Counted from the stretch's first letter, positions 26,401 to 33,974 are shown. The stretch is DNA of 40,646 nucleotides from a bacterium (GCA_027064085.1 JAMOQH010000105.1:1-40646), one strand, 5' to 3'. Translations and numbers: made by a program. The notes: generated by a model from the letters alone, not told the origin.

Positions 26401-26481
26401 TGTTGGTTTAAAGGCATCATCTTCTCTTTTGCAAGAAATGATTAAAAATGATATTGAAACTAATAAAAAAAAATATTTCAT
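23461..26481 (-). CDS. Giant Cys-rich repeat lipoprotein A
   Basis: A 1006-residue paralogue of lipoprotein B. ATG 26481 follows AGGAG and starts a signal peptide with lipobox LIISC; an upstream in-frame start at 26544 would place 21 odd residues before it. The N-terminal block matches B module by module (CYKGSC, YKCVEGRCTIKNLNGYC). Repeats of the NG-x-C type follow to about residue 480, then longer Cys modules, ending WILGGVCE. The codons for the last residues (GGAGGTGTTTGTGAATAA) also contain the ribosome site and GTG start of gene B. It has its own promoter. Localisation is probably the outer membrane or cell surface. Confidence 0.85.
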   Translation of the reverse strand: MKYFFLLVSISFLIISCKREDDAFKPTYCSKTNQFAPCENQNERCYKGSCIDKTLKCGGALDAFCDSGDECQRDEATREYKCVEGRCTIKNLNGYCSTEGESCFHGYCKKPCSSEYPTGGCTDKNDICFDEVCLPKNNICSVNNPNGKCNSKNKCTIQDDGNYKCTTLCHKSEEEEPEYSKMPCPNEGEECIEGECLHTDNKCGDDNINGECISSKVCIKKEGSNSYKCESKCSVQAPQGVCLGIDQDCVNGNCVFKCSTNHPNGHCDTDDVGQYGGCEAGTCKKACELPEGAEETEETVADGYCEGVQWCKNQQCEDPCDIDHKSGVCEDETYYCNNGICEKRDCSQQFPHGYCPEIDSIEQRCVNETCVKPCSADELNGWCNDDKHCFEGSCKTQIQIPCEEMNGTYCSDNDFECIANECVLKPCAIDFAGRCENANEICYTITGECFSMCEDYRRILCKQGETPEVNGCINKEDLPNESSYTACCTTNQDCLSQGENISTPSNNRCVDDGNSRGKYCNKIGDNICGNDDDCNDVYPYLPNESSTQKYYCSSYFDKIENINISFCERAKENCAALRDKMEGQYCDQSCGDADCIYGLHCIDGICTKECNQNTTCPTVNNGKQLVCELYSEDKNYPGYTNEVNSNVCRNVCTSNKDCKISQNECNNYYNKKDLNDENLPLFSTCGNKRSGKIKNTYCDNNEECSSSLCVKHKCSEPCLIHDDCGTNGYCDYNKALIKNSKTINYLGVCMYLAQGITRKNICTSSSDCPTEIVTVSGRDRNYKCLAYIDDADTVRGVCGIRDIGLGVVSLEGGPCHSPNQYCDTSICTDDTLSLTNEVGTCRELCSETSECSTIEINNSPQKQICRRIQLRDGALETGNNKEVFGGVCVPVPASTLSDCTTEKCALANETCVLNPVNNHADVNAPWKFSVEYLCVSENPAGRIFGANCSNDTQCKSNICSKLSNKCVTACTSNAQCIGVGTETCNTNYPAVYDENQSNWILGGVCE

Positions 26482-26515
26482 AGATACTCCTTTTAAGTAA
26501 ACACTACTATTTTTG

Positions 26516-26544
26516 ATTATATAGTATATAGGATAAAAAATCAA
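26516..26544 (-). promoter_or_regulatory. Promoter of the Cys-rich lipoprotein/nadC unit
   Basis: On the minus strand TTGATT (26544-26539) and TATAAT (26521-26516) are spaced by 17 bases, 34 bases before ATG 26481. Confidence 0.55.
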
Positions 26545-26616
26545 AATATTACTAAAAATAGAATATTTTAAATAGATTCATATAGTAAATTGTATTATTT
26601 TAAGAATTATTCGAAC

Positions 26617-26796
26617 TTATTTTAAAGAATTAGTTGGTGCTTCAAAACCACAATCACACATCCAAAACATTCCTGATGCCTTTGAACTTCTTGCCATTTT
26701 CACGGCCTTTAAAATAGCTCCACATTTAGGACATTTTTTATCATACATTCCTGCTTTTGTAGTTGTTGAGATTTTAGCTGCTTTTTTAGGTGCCAT
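26617..26796 (-). CDS. 59-residue zinc-ribbon-like protein
   Basis: A small gene with a clear CGGAGG site before ATG 26796 and stop TAA at 26619-26617. The first 20 residues are basic (MAPKKAAKISTTTKAGMYDK), recalling nucleic-acid-binding tails. They are followed by CPKCG and, 23 residues later, CDCGF, a likely four-Cys zinc ribbon (positions about 23, 26, 47, 49). It has its own promoter and lies between the giant lipoprotein operon and the divergent CheY operon. I do not recognise a named family. A nucleic-acid or topoisomerase-type ribbon function is possible. Codon use and ribosome site make it a real gene. Confidence 0.8.
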   Translation of the reverse strand: MAPKKAAKISTTTKAGMYDKKCPKCGAILKAVKMARSSKASGMFWMCDCGFEAPTNSLK

Positions 26797-26833
26797 ATTT
26801 TCCTCCGATTATAATCAAAATCAATAAAAACTG

Positions 26834-26862
26834 CTTATAACATAATTTAATGAAAATTTCAA
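26834..26862 (-). promoter_or_regulatory. Promoter of the small zinc-ribbon gene
   Basis: On the minus strand TTGAAA (26862-26857) and TATAAG (26839-26834) are spaced by 17 bases, 37 bases before ATG 26796. A second TATAAT-like hexamer lies closer to the gene without a matching -35. Confidence 0.4.
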
Positions 26863-26929
26863 TTTAAAACACTCAAATATTCTAAAAATAAGTTAAAATA
26901 CAAATAAATAAGAAAAAAATAAGTTTTGA

Positions 26930-26959
26930 TTGACAGAATTTTTTATTTTATAGTATACT
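26930..26959 (+). promoter_or_regulatory. Promoter of the CheY/cNMP/TPR operon
   Basis: TTGACA (26930-26935) and TATACT (26954-26959) are spaced by 18 bases. GGAGG at 26977-26981 precedes the TTG start at 26987. Confidence 0.6.
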
Positions 26960-26986
26960 ATTCAATGAATTATTATGGAGGATATT

Positions 26987-27373
26987 TTGGCAATAGATTA
27001 TAATATGAAAATTCTTATAGTTGATGATTTTTCAACAATGAGAAGGATTGAAAAAAATATATTAAAACATATTGGTTATACAAATATTGATGAAGCTGGA
27101 GATGGATCTGAGGCATTACAAAAGTTAAGAGCTAAAAAATATGATTTTATTATTTCTGACTGGAACATGCCCATAATGGAAGGAATTGAATTATTAAGGG
27201 CAGTAAGAGCAGATGAATCATTAAAGCACTTACCATTTTTAATGGTTACTGCAGAAGCTGAAAAGGCATCTGTTCTATTAGCTATTAAAGAAGGTGTTAG
27301 TAACTACATTGTTAAACCTTTTACCGAGGATGTTATTAAAGCTAAAATTGAACAAATTTTTAATAAAAAATAA
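26987..27373 (+). CDS. CheY-like response regulator
   Basis: A 128-residue stand-alone receiver domain. TTG 26987 is preferred to ATG 26975 because GGAGG lies 5 bases before it and the product then begins MAIDYNMKILIVDDFSTMRR, the usual start for this group. The acidic pair DD (residues about 11-12), phosphoacceptor Asp in FIISDWNMPIMEG (about 55), the Thr/Ala of MVTAEAE and the Lys of NYIVKPF are all present, so phosphorylation should work. It is close to chemotaxis CheY in sequence. No CheA, kinase or flagellar gene is nearby. It heads a four-gene operon with a cNMP-domain protein 11 bases downstream. Confidence 0.93.
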   Translation: MAIDYNMKILIVDDFSTMRRIEKNILKHIGYTNIDEAGDGSEALQKLRAKKYDFIISDWNMPIMEGIELLRAVRADESLKHLPFLMVTAEAEKASVLLAIKEGVSNYIVKPFTEDVIKAKIEQIFNKK

Positions 27374-27384
27374 CATGATGAAAT

Positions 27385-28770
27385 ATGATGGATAAAAAAA
27401 ATAGATTAAAAAACAAAGCAAATAGCTACTTTGACCGAGCTAACTACAAAAAGGCTATAGCCGTTTTTGAAGAAATTTATGCTCTTGATGAATATAATGA
27501 AAAAATAATGTTATTAAGAGCAGCTAGATGCTATGAATTAATAAAAGATAAAAGGAAGGCAATACTTATTTATATTAGAGTTGCAAAAGAATATGCTGAA
27601 TCGGGTTTTTTATTAAAAGCTATTGCATCTTTAAAAAATGTTTTGGAACTAGAACCTAATCATATTGAAACTCAAGAGTTAATTGCTGATTTATATGCTA
27701 AAAACGGTAAGATTTATGAAAAGAAGAAGCCAAAAGTAAAATCATTTATAAAAAACGATACTTCCTTTAAGACCAAAAAAGCAAAAATAATAGAAGAAGA
27801 TATTACGGATGCGGAAGATCTTATAATAGAGGGAGATTTTATCGCTAAAGAAGATGATTTTTCTGAAGAAGAAATTTTTATAAATCAAATAACAGAACCC
27901 ATTCCTCCAGTTATGCAAGATGTTATTGATGCATCAACCCTATTAAAGCCTTTACCGGAAATACCTTTATTTTCAAAATTAGATAAAGAAGCTTTTATTC
28001 ATTTAATGAATAAAATAGAATTAAAAAAATATAGAAAGGAAAATTTAATTATTAAGGAAGGAGATCATGCCGATGCTCTTTACATAATACTTTCTGGAGA
28101 AGTCAAGATACTTAAAGAAATTGACGAGAATTCAAATATTGAAATAGCAAGATTATCAGAAGGATCATTTTTTGGTGAAATGGCACTATTGGGAAATTCT
28201 CAAAGAATGGCTTCTGTTGAGGCCGCAACAGAACTTGAACTTTTTGTTATATCTAAAGAGATGCTTGATGAAATAATGAATAAGTATTCTTCAATTAGAG
28301 AAACATTATTTAAATTTTATCGTAATAGGTTACTTTATAATATTATTAATTTTTCTCCAATGTTTCAAAAAATTGAAAAAGAAAAAAGATTAACATTAAT
28401 AAAGAAGTTTCGCTCTAAAAGACTATTTGCAAATCAGATAATAATTGAACAAAATGGAGAAATACCAGGTTTATTTCTTGTTTTAGAAGGAAATATCAAG
28501 GTATATCGTCTTTTAGAGAATGCTAACCGACAAGATATAATAACAGTATCTAGGGGTGCAATTCTTGGAGAGATGTCTTTACTAACAGGGAGTAAACCAA
28601 TGGCATATTGTTCTACTTTAGTAAAAACTTGGGTGCTAAGGTTACCAACAGAAGATTTTGATTTTTTAAGAACAGAGTATCCTGAGGTTATAGATTATCT
28701 AAAAAATCTTAAAGAAGATAGAGAGTATGAATTAGACTTATTAGGTAAACTTAATATTGGGATTTACTAG
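27385..28770 (+). CDS. TPR protein with two cyclic-nucleotide-binding domains
   Basis: A 461-residue cytoplasmic protein. Residues about 1-115 are TPR-like helices (YFDRANYKKAIAVFEEIYALDE). An acidic linker follows, then cNMP-binding domain 1 (about 195-310) with IIKEGDHADALYIILSGEVKI and the phosphate-binding loop FFGEMALLGNSQRMASV including its Arg. Domain 2 (about 320-440, IIEQNGEIPGLFLVLEGNIKV) has ILGEMSLLTGSKPMAYCS, lacking that Arg. There is no DNA-binding helix-turn-helix, so it is not a CRP-type regulator. The start is the first of two adjacent ATGs; the ribosome site is weak. One working and one degenerate cNMP site would suit an allosteric scaffold. Its partners are probably the flanking genes. 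Confidence 0.88.
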   Translation: MMDKKNRLKNKANSYFDRANYKKAIAVFEEIYALDEYNEKIMLLRAARCYELIKDKRKAILIYIRVAKEYAESGFLLKAIASLKNVLELEPNHIETQELIADLYAKNGKIYEKKKPKVKSFIKNDTSFKTKKAKIIEEDITDAEDLIIEGDFIAKEDDFSEEEIFINQITEPIPPVMQDVIDASTLLKPLPEIPLFSKLDKEAFIHLMNKIELKKYRKENLIIKEGDHADALYIILSGEVKILKEIDENSNIEIARLSEGSFFGEMALLGNSQRMASVEAATELELFVISKEMLDEIMNKYSSIRETLFKFYRNRLLYNIINFSPMFQKIEKEKRLTLIKKFRSKRLFANQIIIEQNGEIPGLFLVLEGNIKVYRLLENANRQDIITVSRGAILGEMSLLTGSKPMAYCSTLVKTWVLRLPTEDFDFLRTEYPEVIDYLKNLKEDREYELDLLGKLNIGIY

Positions 28771-28771
28771 C

Positions 28772-30322
28772 GTGATAAAAATTATTTTATTTATCTTACT
28801 TATATTGCTTTCATCTTGTAATGATAATACTGAACAAAAAATAAAAGATCATCTTAATTATTATTTAATTGGAGTTAGCCAATATAAAGCAAGAGACTTT
28901 AATAATGCAATTACTTCCTTTAAAGAAGATTATCGTAGAACCAAAAACATTGAGAGTTTATTTAAATTGGCTGAAATATCAAGCTCAACTGGAGACCCTC
29001 ATAATGCTGAAGAATATCTAAAGAAAATTATTATTAAAAAACCTGGCAACAATAGAGCTTTATTTCAATTAGCTTTTTTATATAAAAAAATGGGAAGATA
29101 TAATAAATCCGTTAAATATTTCGCTAAACTTCTAGACAATAAAGACTACCTAGATGAATCTTATTATCATATTATAGATATTTATATTTATTCTATGGAA
29201 ATTAAAGAAGCAATAAGTCTTTTTGAATCGGGGATAAATAAAATAAAAAAGAAATATAAAATTGAATATCTTTTTGTTAATTATTTCTATGATAAGGATA
29301 AGGATAAATATAAAAAATATTTTAACGACATATTAAATAACGCAAAAGATTATAAAGTATTAAATAAACTTGTAGATTTCTTTTTTATAAAAGAAGATAT
29401 TAACACAGCTTATATCATACTTAAAAAAATGGAAAAATATTATCCCAAAGATGCAGAAACATTAACAACTATTGGTCAGATACACTTAAGAAATGGCAAA
29501 TTTTCAGAAGCTAAAAAATATTTTAAAAAAGCCGAAAAATCTAATAGAAAAAGCCTTTTAAATAAGATAAACTTAGCAACTTCTGAATTTTATGATAATA
29601 ATTTAGATAAAGCTGAAAATTATTTAAAAGAAGCAATCGGAATTAAAAGAGATTCAATAGAGTCACTTTTATTAATTGGCTTTATATACTACCTTAAAGG
29701 AGATATTGATAAATCTAGTAAAATTATAGAAACAGTAAAGAAAAATACTTTTGAAACACAAATTGATTCATTTAAAAAAAGTAATCAATTGATTGAATTT
29801 TATCTTATAAATATAGAATTAGATAAAGATAATAAATTTCCAGACAAACATAAAATCATTAATTTTGTTACAGGAAAAAATCTTAAACTAATGGCACTTA
29901 AGGCCAAAATCCTTAATGAAATGGGATTATATAAAGAAGTTGGAGCTTTAGTTTTACCCAAAAACATTAAAAACGATTCATTAATAAAAGAAATACTTAT
30001 TGCAAATATTTTTTTGAAAAATGAAAAACAAGCATACCTATTATTGAATAAGCTTCAAAAAAATAAAGATATTTATAAAATATGGCTAGATTATTCCTTT
30101 AAGAAAAAATGTGATAATTTGGATAAGAAATATGATAAAAACAAGAAAAATAATATTTTTATTGATATTTATACTAATTGCCTAATGAAACAGAAAAAAT
30201 TTAAATTGTCTAAAAAAATAATAACTAGCTTTATCAAAGAGAATGACTTATCTAAAACAACTATTGATTATTTAAAAAAGAAGATAATCGTAATAAACTA
30301 TAATTTAATACAGCAACAGTGA
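28772..30322 (+). CDS. TPR-repeat lipoprotein
   Basis: A 516-residue lipoprotein. GTG 28772 gives a compact signal peptide with lipobox LLSSC and starts one base after the previous stop; TTG 28757 is an alternative. Residues about 20-330 hold TPR units (YLIGVSQYKARDFNNAITSF, RALFQLAFLYKKMGRYNKSV, TTIGQIHLRNGKFSEAKKYF). The rest is helical and Lys-rich without clear repeats. Absence of Asp after the lipid Cys (it is Asn) favours outer-membrane sorting under the usual rule. It overlaps the next gene by 4 bases. It resembles TPR lipoproteins of assembly machines such as pilus or secretion systems, but no such machine is adjacent. Confidence 0.8.
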   Translation: MIKIILFILLILLSSCNDNTEQKIKDHLNYYLIGVSQYKARDFNNAITSFKEDYRRTKNIESLFKLAEISSSTGDPHNAEEYLKKIIIKKPGNNRALFQLAFLYKKMGRYNKSVKYFAKLLDNKDYLDESYYHIIDIYIYSMEIKEAISLFESGINKIKKKYKIEYLFVNYFYDKDKDKYKKYFNDILNNAKDYKVLNKLVDFFFIKEDINTAYIILKKMEKYYPKDAETLTTIGQIHLRNGKFSEAKKYFKKAEKSNRKSLLNKINLATSEFYDNNLDKAENYLKEAIGIKRDSIESLLLIGFIYYLKGDIDKSSKIIETVKKNTFETQIDSFKKSNQLIEFYLINIELDKDNKFPDKHKIINFVTGKNLKLMALKAKILNEMGLYKEVGALVLPKNIKNDSLIKEILIANIFLKNEKQAYLLLNKLQKNKDIYKIWLDYSFKKKCDNLDKKYDKNKKNNIFIDIYTNCLMKQKKFKLSKKIITSFIKENDLSKTTIDYLKKKIIVINYNLIQQQ

Positions 30323-31977
30323 AACAATACATAAATATACTTTTCTATAATATAATCTTCGCTATTTTTATAACAATTTTAGAAACGATTATTCTTAATT
30401 CCAATAATGGTAAGTTTGAAGTTGTTAATTCAATTTTTATTTTTATAAACTTTTATATATTATTAATTATTATCTCCTTGATTGTATTTTTTATTAATTT
30501 AATATTAAAATATTTATTTTTAAAGATAGATATTCCTTTTAATTCTTATAAAGAACTATCTAAAATAATCATAAGAATCATAACAATTACCTTATTGTTA
30601 TTTTTATCTTTAATAATTCTATTTTTTACTTACAAAAGCTATACAATTTATTCTATATTATATTACTCTCTAATTCTTTATTTGATTATTTATTACATAG
30701 TTTTTATTGATAAACTAGTCTTATTGAAATTAGAAAAAATTAAAATCTCTCAAAAAGTAAGTTATAGTCTTATACTTTTATTTTTATTATCTATTGTAAT
30801 TTTTTTTAGTATTATAACAATAAAAGGATACCTATATAATATAAATTATATTATTGAAATCTTTTATATACTACTGTTAATGGTAGTATTATCTTTTAAG
30901 CACTTCAATAAAGCTAACTTATTACATTTTAAAATAATAATAATAATAATAATAAGCACATTTTTCATTAATTCATTTAAATTATTTGAAACTAAATTTA
31001 TTGACTTAAAAAAAATTTCATCAACTCTAGAAAATAATAATTTATTATCTGATAAAATTACAAACATTATACTAAAAAACTTTTTTGATAATGATAATGA
31101 TGGCTTTTATAAATTTTTATCATATGGTGATTGTGATGATAATAATGCTAATATTAACCCCTTTGCTGATGATATCCCTAACAACAGTATTGATGAAAAT
31201 TGCAATGGATTCGATGAAAGAGAACTGTATGTTTTTAAAGAAAATTCTCATAAAAGATATAGAGATATCAAATTAAACTACATTCCAAAGATTTTAGTTA
31301 TATTTATACAAAATTTATCCTCTAAATCAATTAAAAATCTAAATAAATTAATTGCTAAAGATAATCATTTTTTAATTTACAAAAACATGATATTGGAAAC
31401 ACCAAATCGCGACTCTAATATTAATAATTTTTTATCTGTAAAACTTAAAGCAAAAAACAACACTCTTTTATGTGATACAATTATAGTAGAATCTAACACT
31501 CACAAACTCAAAAAGATTATAAAAACAAGTGATGCAACTGATATTTTTATTATTCCTATTTCATTAAATGCTGTTGGAAAGTATGGCTATACAAAATCCA
31601 ATAATTCTCTATTAGAGGATCAAGTAAACTCTCTTGCAATTATTTATTCTAAAAAAAGAACTTATAGTAAAAAATATATTAAAAGATATATTTCATTAAT
31701 GGATATATCTTATACTATCTCTCAAATCCTTAAAAAGAAGGTAAAAAATGAATATTTTTTATCTTTAATTGATGAAATCTTATTTGATTCTTATGAAATA
31801 AATAAAAACAGTACAATAAATTTATACCATGAAAATGAATTCAAAAAAATTATAGAAGTTTCAAAAATCAAAAATAATGTAAAATGTATTAAAAACTTAA
31901 AAACGAAAAAAACTTTTTGCTTAAATCTAAAAAATAATACTAAATTAAATAAAAAGATGAACTTTTTAATTCCCTAG
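30319..31977 (+). CDS. Polytopic membrane protein with MopE-type motif and degenerate sulfatase-like domain
   Basis: A 552-residue protein starting at GTG that overlaps the previous stop (GTGA). Residues about 1-225 form six to eight membrane helices. Residues about 253-300 are a MopE-type metal-binding motif (DNDNDGFYKF...GDCDDNNANINPF...DENCNGFDE). The rest resembles the alkaline-phosphatase/sulfatase fold: KILVIFIQNLSSKSIKNLNK where active enzymes have a metal-binding Asp, and the late helix YISLMDISYTISQIL like the vsLvDiaPTLL end of sulfatases. The nucleophile Ser/Cys/Thr and metal ligands are not recognisable, so it is probably inactive. The layout recalls LtaS-type membrane sulfatases. 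Assignment of this part is inference; the end overlaps the convergent Kelch gene by 12 bases. Confidence 0.65.
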   Translation: MKQYINILFYNIIFAIFITILETIILNSNNGKFEVVNSIFIFINFYILLIIISLIVFFINLILKYLFLKIDIPFNSYKELSKIIIRIITITLLLFLSLIILFFTYKSYTIYSILYYSLILYLIIYYIVFIDKLVLLKLEKIKISQKVSYSLILLFLLSIVIFFSIITIKGYLYNINYIIEIFYILLLMVVLSFKHFNKANLLHFKIIIIIIISTFFINSFKLFETKFIDLKKISSTLENNNLLSDKITNIILKNFFDNDNDGFYKFLSYGDCDDNNANINPFADDIPNNSIDENCNGFDERELYVFKENSHKRYRDIKLNYIPKILVIFIQNLSSKSIKNLNKLIAKDNHFLIYKNMILETPNRDSNINNFLSVKLKAKNNTLLCDTIIVESNTHKLKKIIKTSDATDIFIIPISLNAVGKYGYTKSNNSLLEDQVNSLAIIYSKKRTYSKKYIKRYISLMDISYTISQILKKKVKNEYFLSLIDEILFDSYEINKNSTINLYHENEFKKIIEVSKIKNNVKCIKNLKTKKTFCLNLKNNTKLNKKMNFLIP

Positions 31978-32991
31978 AAAGTAACTCCAAGTTTTATTTG
32001 TTGAAGTAGATTCATTTTTATCATTCAAAAAATTACCACCAAATATATAAAAATACTCATTTTTAGAAACAAATATTGCAGATCCTGATAATGCTCCTGG
32101 CTTTGGAGAATTATCTATTGTTTCCCAAGAATTTTCATTAATATCATATTTTAAAAAATTTGATAAATTATCATTTGAATTTTTTCCACCATAAAATAAA
32201 ATAGAGTTGTTATTTTTATTATAAAAAGAACTATTATAATAACCTTTCAAAGGTATATTTGAATTCACTTGTGTCCATTTTTTAGTTGTGAAATCAAAAC
32301 TCCAAATATCATTTATTGCCCCCGAATTAGCTTTTCCGCCAATAATAATGAGCTTACTATCAGATATAGCAGCAGTATGAAAAGTTCTAGGGCTTGGTTT
32401 AGTTCCAGAAACATTTAACTTTTCAAATGTTTTAGAATTTATACTAAACACTCTGATATCATTATTTATTGTACCACCAGCATCTTCTCCACCAAATATA
32501 ATGAGAGAAGGTTCTGATAAGCCCGACTTTAATAAGGAAATAGAATGCCCTCTTAATGAGGTATCAGGTATAGAGCTAGAGGCAAGTTCCTCTAGCTTAT
32601 TTTGATTAACATAATACTTAAGTATATTTGATGGCAGTGCATTTCCACTGCCATTTTTACCATAAAGGTAGGCAATATCATTTTTATCATCATAAACACA
32701 GTAATTCATTCTTCCACCAGAATCTAAAGATGTCCCTGATACTGAAACCTTAGACCATTCTTTGTCTGCTATGCTAAACTTCCACACATCATTATATCTT
32801 TGATTTTGAGATGATCTTCCTCCAATTATATAAAATGAGTTATTTGATTCTTGATAAAAGGAACAGGTATCATATCTCACTGATGGTGTTTCAGATGAGC
32901 TTATCTCTTTCCAGCTAATATCATCTTCACTAGAACAAGAAAATACAATAAAAGCTACAAAAACAGGGATTAGAAACTTAGTGATTTTCAT
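31966..32991 (-). CDS. Kelch-repeat lipoprotein
   Basis: A 341-residue lipoprotein with signal peptide and lipobox IVFSC. Residues about 30-340 form six Kelch blades, each with the GG pair and spaced Trp: SFYIIGGRSSQNQRYNDVWKF, LIIFGGEDAGGTINNDIRVF, LIIIGGKANSGAINDIWSFD and SILFYGGKNSNDNLSNFLKYD. The closed beta-propeller would bind protein or sugar; no catalytic motif is seen. It is 13 bases after the skp gene, so probably co-transcribed with it. Confidence 0.88.
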   Translation of the reverse strand: MKITKFLIPVFVAFIVFSCSSEDDISWKEISSSETPSVRYDTCSFYQESNNSFYIIGGRSSQNQRYNDVWKFSIADKEWSKVSVSGTSLDSGGRMNYCVYDDKNDIAYLYGKNGSGNALPSNILKYYVNQNKLEELASSSIPDTSLRGHSISLLKSGLSEPSLIIFGGEDAGGTINNDIRVFSINSKTFEKLNVSGTKPSPRTFHTAAISDSKLIIIGGKANSGAINDIWSFDFTTKKWTQVNSNIPLKGYYNSSFYNKNNNSILFYGGKNSNDNLSNFLKYDINENSWETIDNSPKPGALSGSAIFVSKNEYFYIFGGNFLNDKNESTSTNKTWSYFLGN

Positions 32992-33004
32992 TATTTACCT
33001 AAAA

Positions 33005-33508
33005 TTATTTATAAGATTTATCATATTGTCTGATTAATTGGTTTGTAATATCAGATGCAGGTGGAGCATATAATAAAGCAGCTTTATTAAAAACCATAGT
33101 AAACTTTTCTTTTTTTACTATTTTAGCCAAAACAACTTGAGCTTTTTCAAGAATCTTTTTAGCTGCAGCTTGCTCTTTTTTCATTAATTCTTGTTGCATC
33201 TTTTGAGCTTCCATTTGTAACATTTGATAAGTTTGAGCTAACTGTTTATATTTAGCTTCTGCTTTTGCTTTATCAGCTGCAGGATTTTTCATCATTTCTT
33301 CTAGTTCTTTTTGCTGTTTCATGAAATTTTGCTTTTTGGTATTGATAGTTTTTTCTTTTTTAGCTTTTTCTGCTTTTAATATAGACATTGCTTTTTTACC
33401 TTGACTAACTTCAAGTATAACCCTTTGCATGTCAACTACTGCAAATTTATTTGCTCCCATAACAGAAACGGTTATTAAAATTGATAACGCCATTAATAAA
33501 TATTTCAT
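33005..33508 (-). CDS. skp: OmpH/Skp-family periplasmic chaperone
   Basis: A 167-residue protein with a signal peptide (SVMGA) followed by the family start NKFAVVDMQRVILEVSQGKKA. A long coiled coil rich in Lys, Glu, Gln and Met covers about 40-135, and the end FTMVFNKAALLYAPPASDITNQLI is also characteristic. Skp trimers hold unfolded outer-membrane proteins in the periplasm. It is usually between bamA and lpxD; here it stands alone before a Kelch lipoprotein. CGGAGG precedes the ATG. An inverted repeat with a T-run sits immediately upstream. Confidence 0.9.
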   Translation of the reverse strand: MKYLLMALSILITVSVMGANKFAVVDMQRVILEVSQGKKAMSILKAEKAKKEKTINTKKQNFMKQQKELEEMMKNPAADKAKAEAKYKQLAQTYQMLQMEAQKMQQELMKKEQAAAKKILEKAQVVLAKIVKKEKFTMVFNKAALLYAPPASDITNQLIRQYDKSYK

Positions 33509-33521
33509 ATTTCCTCCGATA

Positions 33522-33548
33522 TAAAAAGCACTATTTTATCTTAGTGCT
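33522..33548 (-). promoter_or_regulatory. CIRCE-like inverted repeat / terminator-like hairpin before skp
   Basis: AGCACTA (33548-33542 read on the minus strand) pairs with TAGTGCT (33533-33527) around 8 bases, then TTTTT runs directly into the skp ribosome site. One arm extends to TTAGCACTA, close to the CIRCE half-site TTAGCACTC; the other reads TAGTGCTTT. The spacing between conserved hexamers is one base shorter than in CIRCE. It could be an HrcA-type operator, or an attenuator or terminator between merR and skp. Confidence 0.45.
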
Positions 33549-33617
33549 AAAACAGTAATAACCTTTAGACCTATGGTTATCAAAATTATTTAATTTTTTT
33601 TTTATTTTTTTCATAAG

Positions 33618-33974
33618 TTATAAATTCTCTATTAATTGTTTTAAAGTAAGAAGTTCTTCTTTAATGGAATCTTTATCTAAAAATAAATCTTTTTTTATGA
33701 GAATTTTTTCGTTTTCTGTATTAGCTTTTATTGTAGAAAGCTCTTTTATTGCACCCTCAATTTTAAAATTTTTATTATATAGTAAATCATGAATTTGAAT
33801 TATCAGATCAAAGTCTTTTTTAGTATATCTCCTATGACCACTAATTTTATTCTTTTTTACTTTCAATTGAGGAAACTTTTCTTCCCAAAATCTTAATACA
33901 GATGTTTTAATTCCAAGATAACCAGATATTTCCCCTATTTTATAGTATTTTTTATTGTTTGGTACATTATTCAT
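33618..33974 (-). CDS. MerR-family transcriptional regulator
   Basis: A 118-residue protein with an N-terminal MerR winged helix (YYKIGEISGYLGIKTSVLRFWEEKFPQL...GHRRYTKKDFDLIIQIHDLL) and a short C-terminal coiled segment. It has no Cys or other metal-sensing motif, as is normal for this subgroup. A MerR gene of this kind often follows ihfA in proteobacterial phenylalanyl-tRNA synthetase operons. It overlaps ihfA by 4 bases, so translation is coupled. Its target is unknown. Confidence 0.9.
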   Translation of the reverse strand: MNNVPNNKKYYKIGEISGYLGIKTSVLRFWEEKFPQLKVKKNKISGHRRYTKKDFDLIIQIHDLLYNKNFKIEGAIKELSTIKANTENEKILIKKDLFLDKDSIKEELLTLKQLIENL

